From Ruminococcus sp. UNK.MGS-30 (GTDB lineage Bacteria > Bacillota > Clostridia > Oscillospirales > Ruminococcaceae): 64,000 bases of DNA. Where the stretch lies: contig LBCK01000003.1 of assembly GCA_000980705.1 (NCBI GenBank), positions 310,001-374,000 of the forward strand, written 5' to 3'. A model generated the notes under the pieces. It was not told the DNA's origin and searched no databases. It saw only the letters and a list, made by a program, of their open reading frames with translations. Below, piece by piece: positions 43,436-52,140 of this stretch; the stretch's first letter is position 1, and the number at the start of each line of letters is the position of its first letter. Both the position numbers and the translations under genes were made by a program.

Positions 43436-44068
43436 ATGTGGGTCTATGAAAAGAAACTCCAGTATCCGGTGAAGATCAAAACCCCGAATGCTAAGACGGC
43501 GAAGTATATTATTTCACAGCTTGGCGGACCAGACGGCGAGTTAGCTGCATCGCTGCGCTATATGAACCAGCGGTATACGGCGCAGCCGGATAAGGTAAAA
43601 GGAATTTTGACTGATGTGGCTACCGAGGAGTTAGCTCATGTCGAAATGATTTCAGCGATCCTGTACCAGCTGACAGACGGTTTGACACCGGAGCAGATCA
43701 AGGAGGCTGGCTTTGACGCCTACTTTGTGGATCATACCCTGGGCGTTTATCCTCAGAGCGCAGCCGGCGTGCCGTTTACTGCGGCGTATTTCCAGTCAAA
43801 GGGTGACCCGATCACCGATCTGACCGAAGATCTGGCGGCAGAGCAGAAGGCACGCAGCACCTATGACAACATCCTGCGGATGTGCGAGGATCCGGATGTG
43901 CGTGATCCCATCAAGTTCCTGCGGCAGCGTGAGATCGTGCATTTCCAGCGGTTTGGCGAGGCACTCCGCCAGGTGCAGGACGATCTGAACGCAAAGAACT
44001 TCTACTGCTGCAACCCGTCGTTCGATCAGAATTGCGGAAAAACTGCAAATCGGAGACGAATGCGGTAA
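43436..44068 (+). CDS. cotJC: CotJC, manganese-catalase-like spore coat protein
   Basis: The 210-residue protein starts MWVYEKKLQYPVKI and has two halves of the di-iron/di-manganese catalase fold, with TEELAHVEMI and REIVHFQRFGEAL supplying Glu and His ligands. The order cotJA-cotJB-cotJC is that of Bacillus and many Clostridia; CotJC relatives have catalase activity. The ATG directly follows the cotJB stop, with AAGGAGG upstream. The tail (YCCNPSFDQNCGK) has three cysteines. Confidence 0.93.
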   Translation: MWVYEKKLQYPVKIKTPNAKTAKYIISQLGGPDGELAASLRYMNQRYTAQPDKVKGILTDVATEELAHVEMISAILYQLTDGLTPEQIKEAGFDAYFVDHTLGVYPQSAAGVPFTAAYFQSKGDPITDLTEDLAAEQKARSTYDNILRMCEDPDVRDPIKFLRQREIVHFQRFGEALRQVQDDLNAKNFYCCNPSFDQNCGKTANRRRMR

Positions 44069-44090
44069 ACGCAGCAGAACATTTCTTACA

Positions 44091-44133
44091 AAAAACGTGT
44101 CACTCTGTCGGTGCAGAATGACACGTTTTTTTG
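44091..44133. terminator. Bidirectional terminator between cotJC and a minus-strand operon
   Basis: A 12-bp stem (44091-44102 with 44119-44130) has A and T runs on both sides. It ends cotJABC on the plus strand and the tcdA/ThiF run on the minus strand. Confidence 0.85.
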
Positions 44134-44173
44134 CTTTATATTCGGCACATATTTCATGCCGGTTCTTCTTATC

Positions 44174-44404
44174 TCACTTCGATGCCATCTCCGCCAGAGT
44201 CCGCACCATTTCCAGATCGTCCTGGGTCACACGCATATTGGTGCAGAGTTCTTTTCCCTCTGCCGTAGTCAAACTGATCTCGATCACACTGCCCTCGTTG
44301 ATCGCACGGGACGCTGCCGAGAAGAACATCGGCACTTTCGGGTGGTTCTGCCGGAACTTTGTCAGCAGTGATTTCATCTGCATCAGCATTTTCGGATTCA
44401 TCAT
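44174..44404 (-). CDS. Small hypothetical protein
   Basis: The 76-residue protein (MMNPKMLMQMKSLLTKFRQN and onward) is alternately helical and beta-rich, with a TAEGKELCTNMRVTQDDLEMV tail. I recognise no family with confidence. AAAGGAG lies ten bases before the ATG at 44404, and the gene is 25 bases after the ThiF-like gene on the same strand, so it is probably the last gene of that operon. It does not end in GG, so it is unlikely to be a ubiquitin-like partner of the ThiF protein. Confidence 0.7.
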   Translation of the reverse strand: MMNPKMLMQMKSLLTKFRQNHPKVPMFFSAASRAINEGSVIEISLTTAEGKELCTNMRVTQDDLEMVRTLAEMASK

Positions 44405-44429
44405 ATCTAAGTCGCTCCTTTTGTCTGTA

Positions 44430-45170
44430 TCATTTCTTGTGCAGCGGACACGCCTCGGAAACATGAGGGAACGGCACTGTCCGGAACTGCATCCGGCTGC
44501 CGTCCAGCACCAGCAGCTTTCCGGTGAGCAGTGTGTCGCTGCCCAGCAGAAAGCGAATCGCCTCTGCCGCCTGTATCGTGCCGATGATGCCGGCAGTAAC
44601 ACCGATCACCGGAATCGGCGCCGGCGCATCCCCTTCCGGAATGTCCCCGAAAATACAGCGGTAACACGGACCTTTTCCCGGCACATAAGTCATGACCTGA
44701 CCGGAAAAGCCGGTAATGCCGCCGTGTACAAAGGGTTTTCCGGCAGCCACGCACACATCGTTTATCATAAACTTATTTTTCAGCTGATCTGCTGCATCGA
44801 TCACAATATCGTATTGTTGCACCAGTTTTTCCAGCGCAGGTGCATCCAAAAAGCAGGGATACGCTTTCACATCCACGTGGGAATTCAGCCCGTGGAGCGT
44901 CTGTGCGGCGGAATCCGCCTTATTCTGTCCCAGGCGAGACTCCTGGTGCAGGATCTGCCGCTGTAAGTTGGACAGCTCCACCCTGTCTCCGTCGGCAATG
45001 CCAATTGTCCCCACGCCGGCTGCCGCCAGATAATAGGCTGCCGGACTGCCCAGACCGCCTGCGCCGATTACAAGGACACGGCTGTTTTTCAGACGTTCCT
45101 GTCCCGTTTCGCCGATCTCCGGCATCATGATCTGCCGGGTGTAGCGTTCCTGTTCCTGCGGTGTCAGCAT
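44430..45170 (-). CDS. ThiF/MoeB/HesA-type adenylyltransferase (E1-like)
   Basis: The 246-residue protein has the GAGGLGSPAAYYLAAAGVG nucleotide loop, NLQRQILH, DAADQLKNKFMIND and a zinc CxxC (CYRC) with a final ACPLHKK. The usual second CxxC is reduced to one Cys. Such enzymes adenylate the C-terminus of ThiS- or MoaD-like sulfur carriers. No such carrier is in the window. It lies 16 bases after tcdA, which belongs to the same superfamily. Confidence 0.87.
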   Translation of the reverse strand: MLTPQEQERYTRQIMMPEIGETGQERLKNSRVLVIGAGGLGSPAAYYLAAAGVGTIGIADGDRVELSNLQRQILHQESRLGQNKADSAAQTLHGLNSHVDVKAYPCFLDAPALEKLVQQYDIVIDAADQLKNKFMINDVCVAAGKPFVHGGITGFSGQVMTYVPGKGPCYRCIFGDIPEGDAPAPIPVIGVTAGIIGTIQAAEAIRFLLGSDTLLTGKLLVLDGSRMQFRTVPFPHVSEACPLHKK

Positions 45171-45186
45171 AGCAATTCCTTTCCCA

Positions 45187-45903
45187 TCAAAAATGTGCCT
45201 GCAAACCGGTCAGATCCTTGATGACCTCTCCGGCTAAGATCAGCCCAGCCACAGACGGCACGAACGCACAGCTCCCCGGCACAGGCTTTCCCTGCTCTGT
45301 CTTTTCCAGCCGCTGCAGCACAGCCGGCAGTTCCTTGGAATAGACCACTTTCAGTCTGGGAATACCACGCTTTTTCAGCTCACGCCGCATGACACGTGCC
45401 AGCGGACAAACCGATGTCTGCATAATATCTGCCACTTCAAACGCCGTCGGGTCCAGCTTGTTTCCTGCACCCATGGCACTGATGATCGGCGTGCCGCTGG
45501 CATATGCCTGTTCCGCCAGCCCCAGTTTTCCGGAAACAGTGTCGATGGCATCGATCACATAATCGTACTGGGAAAAGTCAAACTCCCCGGCAGTCTCCGG
45601 CAAATAGAACTTCTGATGCTTTGTCACCCGGCAGTCCGGATTCAGCAGGCGGATCCGTTCCTCTGCGGCATCCACTTTGGGCATCCCGATGGTGGCACGG
45701 GTGGCGATGATCTGACGATTCAGATTGGATTCGCAGACCGTATCATCATCCACCAGATCCAGTGCGCCCACACCGCTCCGTGCCAGCGCCTCAACAGCAT
45801 AGCCGCCAACGCCGCCGACACCAAACACTGCTACACGGGCTTTCGCCAGCCGTTCCATGGCATCTGCGCCAAAAAGTAATTCTGTTCTGGAAAACGCATT
45901 CAT
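45187..45903 (-). CDS. tcdA: tRNA threonylcarbamoyladenosine dehydratase TcdA
   Basis: The 238-residue protein has RTELLFGADAMERL, FGVGGVGGYAVEALARSGVG, NRQIIATRATIG, and the GAGNKLDPTAFEVADI motif that separates TcdA from ThiF/MoeB. TcdA cyclises t6A37 in tRNA to ct6A using ATP. The ATG overlaps the stop of the PBP1-HD-GYP gene by four bases, so a signalling gene and a tRNA-modification gene are coupled. Confidence 0.93.
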   Translation of the reverse strand: MNAFSRTELLFGADAMERLAKARVAVFGVGGVGGYAVEALARSGVGALDLVDDDTVCESNLNRQIIATRATIGMPKVDAAEERIRLLNPDCRVTKHQKFYLPETAGEFDFSQYDYVIDAIDTVSGKLGLAEQAYASGTPIISAMGAGNKLDPTAFEVADIMQTSVCPLARVMRRELKKRGIPRLKVVYSKELPAVLQRLEKTEQGKPVPGSCAFVPSVAGLILAGEVIKDLTGLQAHF

Positions 45904-47939
45904 ATATGTACATCCTGATATTTTAATAAAACTTGTGTCACTTCTTCCTTGTGTGCCAGGAATGTCCCCACGATCTTCGGGTCAAAGTGACTTCCGCTGG
46001 ACTCTTCCAGAATCCGGAACGCTTTCTCTACGGGGAACGCATCCTTATAGACACGCTTGCTGGTCAGTGCATCGAACACATCCACTACAGCCATGATTCT
46101 GGCGCAGAGCGGGATATCCTCTCCGGAAAGATGGTAGGGATAGCCTGTGCCGTTCCACTTCTCGTGGTGATACAGCGCCATTTCCCGTGCCACTTTCAGA
46201 TAGGAGTCACTTTCAATGTCTGTAAGTGTCTTTTCGATGATCTCGCCGCCGGATTCTGCGTGTGTCTTAATGACTTCGAACTCCTCCGGTGTCAGCTTGC
46301 CCGGCTTATTCAGCACCACATCTGAGATCTTGATCTTGCCGATGTCGTGGAGCGGCGCCGCCTTATACATCCGTTCCTGCATCTCCGGTGTCAGAATATT
46401 GGCATACTCCGGCATCTCCGCCAGATACTTCACCAGAATGCGCAGGTATTCGCTGGTGCGCTTGACGTGCTGTCCCGTGAAATCGTCTCTGGACTCCACC
46501 ATATCCGCAAAGCTGATGATGATTTTGTTCTGGATCTCTTTCAGCCGCTGGTTGGAACTGCGCAGGAATTCCTGCTGTACAAACATCCCCACACAGCTGT
46601 CGAACGTCAGCACAAACTGCTGCATCCGCTGTACCGCATAATTGAACGGATTTGCGAACACTGCCAGATAGCCGTAGATCATCTGCTGATTGTGGATCGA
46701 ATAGAAAACCACCGGATCCGGCTTCTCGATGAGGCGGCTCCAATCCGGGATCAGCGACTTTTTCGCAATATACGCCGTCTCCGTGGTCTGTTCCCCGTAG
46801 AAAAACCGATGCGACAGTACAACGTCCGTGAACGGCTGTTCCTCATAGGTATGCTCCGGCGGGTTGTCGTCCTCGAAATCCGAGTTCATGCAGAGGTAGC
46901 TGTCCGAACGGATATAGTACCGCAGGATCTCATGAATTTTCGCCGAATCGTGTTCAAAAGTCAGCTTGGTCAGCATATTTTTCATAGAGCGGTCGTACTG
47001 TTCGCTGTCGTTCATCCGGGAATAGATGGCATTGACCGCACGGCTGACCGACTCCATGGTGCATTTCCGGCAGCCGCAGGACTGCGAAACATCCAGTGTA
47101 TACGGAAAGATATACTCCTGTTTCATGGGCGTATCAGACAGCGAACGCTCCAGCAGTTCCGCCATATATGCGCCTAGTTTTTTCATATCTCTGCGGCAGG
47201 TCGTCAGCCGCGGGAAGTTGTACTGTTCCTGGATAATGCCGTCAAATCCCGTCACGATCACATCGTCCGGCACGCTGTAGCCATGGTCTGACAGCACCTC
47301 GCACACAGCGATCGCCATGGAATCATTGATGCAGACGATCGCCTCCGGAAGTCCCTCCGGCTCAGCCAGAAAGCGCTCCATCAGCGCCTTTGTTGGGAAC
47401 GCATAAAAATCGCCGTAGCCAAACCATTTTTCATCAAATGCAATGCCGTGTTCCTTCAGCACGTCCCGGAAGATCATCTCCCGTGTCTCCGATGCCGGAT
47501 TGCCCCGGAATCCGGCAATGCAGGCAAACTTCGTCACATGATGATGTTCGATCAGATGGGTCACCAATTCACGGAACGCATCCAGTTCATCAAAGGTGAT
47601 GCGAATGCCGCTGGAATACCGCTCTGTCGGCTCTACCAAAAACACCGGTACCTGATGCTGCGATGCCGCCGCCAGAATATCCTCCACGATGGCACGGCAT
47701 TTCAGGCACTGGGTATATACGATCACAACATCGACCACGGAAAAATCCATGAGCTGAAAGACGCTCGCCTCGCCCCGGTCAAACGGTGTATCCCGGAAAA
47801 GATCTGTTGCCGTGTTGTAAATGAGACAGCGCCAGTTCTTTTCCAGAAGAGATTGATACATGGGATAGATCATGCTCTGCGTATTTTCATTTTGTATTTC
47901 TGACACACAAAGTGCAGCCACCTTGCATCCGTTTATCAT
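45900..47939 (-). CDS. PBP1-type ligand-binding domain fused to HD-GYP c-di-GMP phosphodiesterase
   Basis: About 679 residues. Residues 1-285 form a LacI-type periplasmic-binding-like domain (ending with VIVTGFDG and PRLTTCRRDM) but without a DNA-binding helix-turn-helix or signal peptide, so it is cytosolic. A Cys motif SQSCGC is at 285-290, followed by a middle domain (about 300-470) and an HD-GYP domain with HDIGK (531-535) and HHEKWNGTGYP (591-601), all catalytic residues kept. HD-GYP enzymes hydrolyse c-di-GMP. The ATG at 47939 has GGAGG upstream. A paralogous sensor with the same Cys motif at the same residue number is on the GGDEF protein at 50205. It heads an operon with tcdA. Confidence 0.9.
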   Translation of the reverse strand: MINGCKVAALCVSEIQNENTQSMIYPMYQSLLEKNWRCLIYNTATDLFRDTPFDRGEASVFQLMDFSVVDVVIVYTQCLKCRAIVEDILAAASQHQVPVFLVEPTERYSSGIRITFDELDAFRELVTHLIEHHHVTKFACIAGFRGNPASETREMIFRDVLKEHGIAFDEKWFGYGDFYAFPTKALMERFLAEPEGLPEAIVCINDSMAIAVCEVLSDHGYSVPDDVIVTGFDGIIQEQYNFPRLTTCRRDMKKLGAYMAELLERSLSDTPMKQEYIFPYTLDVSQSCGCRKCTMESVSRAVNAIYSRMNDSEQYDRSMKNMLTKLTFEHDSAKIHEILRYYIRSDSYLCMNSDFEDDNPPEHTYEEQPFTDVVLSHRFFYGEQTTETAYIAKKSLIPDWSRLIEKPDPVVFYSIHNQQMIYGYLAVFANPFNYAVQRMQQFVLTFDSCVGMFVQQEFLRSSNQRLKEIQNKIIISFADMVESRDDFTGQHVKRTSEYLRILVKYLAEMPEYANILTPEMQERMYKAAPLHDIGKIKISDVVLNKPGKLTPEEFEVIKTHAESGGEIIEKTLTDIESDSYLKVAREMALYHHEKWNGTGYPYHLSGEDIPLCARIMAVVDVFDALTSKRVYKDAFPVEKAFRILEESSGSHFDPKIVGTFLAHKEEVTQVLLKYQDVHI

Positions 47940-48052
47940 TGTTGTTTCCTCCGCTAACTCAGCAGAAACTGACTGCAGCCGAATGCTGCATTTTTTCATT
48001 CTTCTGTCTTGGAATAATCCCCGGCATCACGCCGGTTTTCCCTATCTCTTTC

Positions 48053-48081
48053 ATTTTATCATATTCCCCGGACACTGTCAA
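48053..48081 (-). promoter_or_regulatory. Sigma-A promoter of the PBP1-HD-GYP operon
   Basis: On the minus strand TTGACA (48076-48081) and TAAAAT (48053-48058) have a 17-base spacer. Confidence 0.75.
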
Positions 48082-48130
48082 TCTGAATTCAGAAACAATC
48101 GCAGACCTGCCTGCTTTATTTACAAATGCG

Positions 48131-48162
48131 CAAAAAAGCACTGCATTTTCTGCAGTGCTTTT
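48131..48162 (-). terminator. Terminator of nadA-gph
   Basis: AAAAGCACTGCA (from 48134) pairs with TGCAGTGCTTTT (from 48151) around a five-base loop, followed on the minus strand by U residues. Confidence 0.85.
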
Positions 48163-48200
48163 CAAATATTTTCCATGTGTTCTGCCGTATAAAGCAAACA

Positions 48201-48881
48201 TCAGATTGTGCATTCCAGGAGCAGTTCCGCCAGAGTTTCCGGCGTATCTGTGACCCATTCTGCGCCGTACTGTTCCAGCTCGCCCGGCGCAGCGTAGCCA
48301 TACCGGACACCGATGCACGGCACGCCGCATTCCTTTGCCCCCAGCACATCATGTTTCCGGTCGCCAATCATCACCGTGTGGGACGGCTGCTGTTCCGGCA
48401 GCCCCAGGCGGCGCAGCGCCAGACGCATAACATCCGCCTTTGTCTCGCCCTCTTTGTGAATGTCACTGCCGGCAATTACAGTAAAGTACTTCGTCAGTGC
48501 AAAGTGTTCCATGATCTGCCGGGTGTACACCTCCGGCTTTGAGGTGGCGACCGCCAGCACATAGCCGTGTGCCGTCAGCCGTTCCAGCAGCTGCGGTATT
48601 CCGGGATAGACGCTGTTCTCGAACATTCCGATCTTGGAAAAGCGCTCCCGATACTGCGCCACCGCATACGCCGCACGCTCCGGGGACATTCCACAGAACT
48701 GCTGAAAGGAATCCAGCAGCGGCGGGCCGATAAACGGGCGCAGCTTGTCCGTGTCCGGTTCCGGCGTGCCGCATTGTTCCAGGGCGTACTGCACACAGCG
48801 CAGAATGCCCGGCGCAGAATCGGTCAGCGTTCCGTCCAGGTCGAACAGCAGCCAGTGCAGGTCTTTGGGCAGGTCTCTCAT
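48201..48881 (-). CDS. Phosphoglycolate-phosphatase-like HAD hydrolase
   Basis: The 226-residue protein has HAD motif I LLFDLDGTLTDSAPGI, motif II ATSKPE, motif III Lys in HKEGETKADV, and motif IV IGDRKHDVLGAKECG, with a helical C1 cap. It belongs to the Gph/PpaX branch; the substrate (phosphoglycolate, pyrophosphate or a nucleotide) is uncertain. It starts two bases after nadA ends, so the pair is one operon. Confidence 0.87.
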   Translation of the reverse strand: MRDLPKDLHWLLFDLDGTLTDSAPGILRCVQYALEQCGTPEPDTDKLRPFIGPPLLDSFQQFCGMSPERAAYAVAQYRERFSKIGMFENSVYPGIPQLLERLTAHGYVLAVATSKPEVYTRQIMEHFALTKYFTVIAGSDIHKEGETKADVMRLALRRLGLPEQQPSHTVMIGDRKHDVLGAKECGVPCIGVRYGYAAPGELEQYGAEWVTDTPETLAELLLECTI

Positions 48882-48883
48882 GC

Positions 48884-49801
48884 TCAGCCTCCCAATGCGA
48901 TCATGCGGTCGATACAGCAGCGGGCCTTGGTGATCGTCTTGGCATCCAGCTGGATCTCCGCACCCTCACCGTCTTTCAGAATATGATAAATGTCCATCAG
49001 CGTGGTGGACTTCATATTCTCGCAGATCAGTTTCTTTGCCAGCGGATAGAACCGCTTTTCCGGGCAGGCATTCTGGAGTGTCTCCGCAATGCTGATCTCT
49101 GTGCCGATGATAAATTCCTTTGCATCCGACTCCATGGCATAGTTGACGATGCCGGAAGTGGAACCGATATAATCCGCCTGCTCACAGACTGCCGGACGGC
49201 ACTCCGGATGTACCAGCAGCAGCGCATCCGGGTGCGCCTCCTTGGCAATACGGACATCCTTCGCCGATACAGATGCGTGGATGGGGCAGCCGCCCTGGAG
49301 CAGTTTCAGCTTTTTGTCCGGGAGCTGCTGCTGCACATAAGCGCCCAGGTTGCAGTCCGGGATAAACAGAATCTTGTCATTGCTCAGCTGAGAGACGATC
49401 TTCACCGCCGAAGAGGAGGTCACACAGACATCGCAGATGGTTTTCAGCTCTGCGGTTGTATTGATGTATGCGACCACGGTATGATCCGGATACTGCATCT
49501 TCACCGCACGGATCATCTCCTTGTCCATCTGCTCCGCCATAGGACAGCCGGCAGTGGGGTTCGAAAGATATACGTTCTTTTCCGGAGAAAGGATCTTTAC
49601 GGTCTCCGCCATAAAGCGCACGCCGCACATCAGCACATTCTTCTGCGGCGTATTCTTTGCCTTTACACTCAGCGCATAGGAATCCCCCGTAAAATCAGCA
49701 ATTTCCAGAATATCACTGGTCTGATAACTATGTGCCAGGATACAGAAATCACGTTCTTTTTTCAGCCGCAGGATCTCCTCTTGAATCTCACGTATTTTCA
49801 T
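48884..49801 (-). CDS. nadA: Quinolinate synthase A
   Basis: The 305-residue protein has the NadA layout in three similar domains: FCILAHSYQTSDILEIADFTGDSY, VLMCGVRFMAETVKIL, LLVHPECRPAV, GSTSGIV, and CENMKSTTL. The cysteines in MCGV, PECR and ICEN are the three [4Fe-4S] ligands. It condenses iminoaspartate with dihydroxyacetone phosphate to quinolinate for NAD synthesis. nadB and nadC are not in the window. Its cluster ties it to the suf genes nearby, though not by operon. A consensus promoter lies about 110 bases upstream. Confidence 0.96.
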   Translation of the reverse strand: MKIREIQEEILRLKKERDFCILAHSYQTSDILEIADFTGDSYALSVKAKNTPQKNVLMCGVRFMAETVKILSPEKNVYLSNPTAGCPMAEQMDKEMIRAVKMQYPDHTVVAYINTTAELKTICDVCVTSSSAVKIVSQLSNDKILFIPDCNLGAYVQQQLPDKKLKLLQGGCPIHASVSAKDVRIAKEAHPDALLLVHPECRPAVCEQADYIGSTSGIVNYAMESDAKEFIIGTEISIAETLQNACPEKRFYPLAKKLICENMKSTTLMDIYHILKDGEGAEIQLDAKTITKARCCIDRMIALGG

Positions 49802-49813
49802 GATCTTAATTCC

Positions 49814-49827
49814 TTTCCGGCCGGAAA
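49814..49827. repeat. Perfect 14-bp palindrome over the nadA ribosome-binding site
   Basis: TTTCCGGCCGGAAA reads the same on both strands. On the nadA transcript its second half (GGAAA) is part of the GGAAAGG ribosome-binding site, so it could hide that site in a hairpin or act as an operator. Confidence 0.5.
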
Positions 49828-49914
49828 TGCCGCTCCAGCCGTTTGATATGCTCCGAAAAACCAGGTTTTTCCGGGAAAAGTCAGAATGCTATAAAAAATA
49901 GATACACTTATTCT

Positions 49915-49943
49915 AGTATAGCACAGCGTGGTTTGTTTGTCAA
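49915..49943 (-). promoter_or_regulatory. Sigma-A promoter for nadA-gph
   Basis: On the minus strand TTGACA (49938-49943) and TATACT (49915-49920) have a 17-base spacer. The divergent 403-bp region between nadA and the GGDEF gene otherwise holds the promoter at 50072-50100 and AT-rich sequence. Confidence 0.8.
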
Positions 49944-50071
49944 GATTTTCACAAAGTATTTACATACTGAAACGCTATGCTTTTGTGCCGTCTGCACATT
50001 CTGAAAAAATCCGTTTTTGCATCAAACAGAATCCACATTTTTTATTCATGAAATTTGTGCAATTCGAATAC

Positions 50072-50100
50072 TTCACAAGGCGAAAAAAATATGGTATAAT
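50072..50100 (+). promoter_or_regulatory. Sigma-A promoter for the PBP1-GGDEF / FIST-EAL operon
   Basis: TTCACA (50072-50077) and a perfect TATAAT (50095-50100) are 17 bases apart, about 105 bases ahead of the ATG. Confidence 0.75.
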
Positions 50101-50204
50101 AGAACATATCATAAATTGTGCATTTCTTACAGTTTCGGAATTTACTGCAAGATACTCAACTGGTATTTTTTCACAAATTGCAAAACAGAAAGAAGGTCCA
50201 CACG

Positions 50205-52127
50205 ATGACAAACACACCCCGCATCATCGGCGTATGTCTCTCTATGCTGCCGGAGGAATACCGCCTGCAATGCGTCCGTGCCTTGAATAAATATGCCGTG
50301 CAGCAGGGCTATCGCCTTTTCATTTTCCATTCCAAGACAGACTTCTATCTTCCGCTCACACCGACGGATGACGGTGAGATGTCCATTTTCCAGATGATCC
50401 AATATCATATGCTGGATGCCATGATCGTCCTCCCGGACACCATCAAACGGGACAGCGTGCTGCAAAGCATCATCGACAGCTGCCGCAGCCACAATGTCCC
50501 CGTTATCTCAATTGATAAGTTTCTGGAAGGCTGTGTCAACTTCCGGTTCGACTATTCTAACTCTTTTGAAACGCTCTGTCAGCACGTTGTGCAGAAGCAC
50601 CATGCCAAGCGGCTCTTTATGATGGCTGGTGTGAGAGACAACACCTTTTCTGACGAGCGCATCCACGCCTTTGAAAAGGTCATGGCGGAAAACAACATTA
50701 CGCCGGACAACTACCGCATCGGCTACGGCGACTTCTGGGAAAAGCCGACGAGAGAAACCCTGGAACAATGGTTCATCGAGGAACAGTGTGCCATTCCGGA
50801 CGCCATCATCTGCGCCAATGACACCATGGCGATCGTTTGCAGCCAGTTCCTGCAAAATCACGGATATCGTATCCCGGAGGACTGCATCGTCACCGGATTC
50901 GACGGCATCTCTGAGGCAAACTATCATGTACCGCACATCACCACCTGCACCCAGGACTACGACACCATGGGCAAAGAGGTCATTGCGGCTGCCATTCGTC
51001 TGCACCAGGGACTGCCGGTCGAGCCGACACGCATCATAGACTTCCATATCCTCTACTCCCAGTCCTGCGGCTGTGAAAAGCCTGCACCGCTGAACATCAA
51101 CAACGCCATGCAGGATATCGCAGACCAGCTCAAGCGTGCCAACGAGCGCCAGGAACTGACCTGCCAGGTACAGTCCGCTGTCACCAGCATGACTTCTCTT
51201 GCAGAACTGCCGGAGATCATCCAGGACAAGTTTATCTTCGAGAGCATGGTGTTCGCACTGAACGACGATATCTTCCGTGCGCCGGATTTTGGCGAGCGCC
51301 ACCGAAACGGCGAGCCGTTCAGTGAACAGGTCAACGTTATGTATCAGCGCTACTTCTGGGCGCCCCAGGATGCCTGTGTGATATCTCTGGAACAGCTGAT
51401 CCCCGATCTGTCCACCATGCTCCGGCGGGAAGATCCGGTCATCTTCTGCCCCCTGCACTTTCTGGATCTGGTAATGGGCTACTGTGCATTCCAGACGGAT
51501 ATTTCTCATGATTCCTACGAAAAGATCAACAGTTTCATGAACGCCATGAATTCGTCTCTGGGCATCTTCCACTCCCAGGTGCACACCAAATCCATCAATA
51601 TGCAGCTGAAAAGCGCAAACAGCGAACTGGAAAAGCTCTACGTCCACGACCACATGACAGGGCTTTTGAACCGGCGTGGTTTCTATCGCCAGTTCCACCA
51701 GCAGCTGAAAGAGAGCAGCGGAAAAAATATGAGCATTGTTATCATTTCTGCGGATCTGGACGGACTGAAGCATATCAACGATACCTTCGGGCATACCGAG
51801 GGAGACAACGCCATTACGACCGTGGGAAAAGCGCTGGTCTCTAGTGCGATACAAGGTGAAGTCTGTTCCCGGTTCGGCGGCGATGAATTTACCGTTGCCG
51901 GCGTAATTGCCGACTCGGACAGCTGCTATTTCGACAGTTTCCGATTCCGGTTCCGGGAATACCTACACCGCTACAACAGCATTTCTCACAAGCCGTACCA
52001 GGTAGAATCCAGCATCGGTTTCTGCATCCAGCCTATGGATAAGAACGTTGACCTGGATCAAATGATAAAGGTCGCAGACGACCGAATGTACGAAGACAAA
52101 ATCCAGCGCCGAAAGGCACGAAAATAA
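50205..52127 (+). CDS. PBP1-type ligand-binding domain fused to GGDEF diguanylate cyclase
   Basis: About 640 residues. Residues 1-285 are a LacI-like ligand-binding domain without helix-turn-helix or signal peptide (ANDTMAI and CIVTGFDGIS are typical). SQSCGC is at 285-290, exactly as in the HD-GYP paralogue. A middle domain (about 300-465) and a short coiled coil follow, then the GGDEF domain with HDHMTGLLNRRGF and RFGGDEF (GGDEF 558-562). No RxxD feedback site is present. It should make c-di-GMP when its ligand state allows. The ATG at 50205 has AAGAAGG upstream; an earlier in-frame start at 50118 is in the leader. FIST-EAL follows after 13 bases. Confidence 0.9.
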   Translation: MTNTPRIIGVCLSMLPEEYRLQCVRALNKYAVQQGYRLFIFHSKTDFYLPLTPTDDGEMSIFQMIQYHMLDAMIVLPDTIKRDSVLQSIIDSCRSHNVPVISIDKFLEGCVNFRFDYSNSFETLCQHVVQKHHAKRLFMMAGVRDNTFSDERIHAFEKVMAENNITPDNYRIGYGDFWEKPTRETLEQWFIEEQCAIPDAIICANDTMAIVCSQFLQNHGYRIPEDCIVTGFDGISEANYHVPHITTCTQDYDTMGKEVIAAAIRLHQGLPVEPTRIIDFHILYSQSCGCEKPAPLNINNAMQDIADQLKRANERQELTCQVQSAVTSMTSLAELPEIIQDKFIFESMVFALNDDIFRAPDFGERHRNGEPFSEQVNVMYQRYFWAPQDACVISLEQLIPDLSTMLRREDPVIFCPLHFLDLVMGYCAFQTDISHDSYEKINSFMNAMNSSLGIFHSQVHTKSINMQLKSANSELEKLYVHDHMTGLLNRRGFYRQFHQQLKESSGKNMSIVIISADLDGLKHINDTFGHTEGDNAITTVGKALVSSAIQGEVCSRFGGDEFTVAGVIADSDSCYFDSFRFRFREYLHRYNSISHKPYQVESSIGFCIQPMDKNVDLDQMIKVADDRMYEDKIQRRKARK

Positions 52128-52140
52128 AGGTGGTGACACC

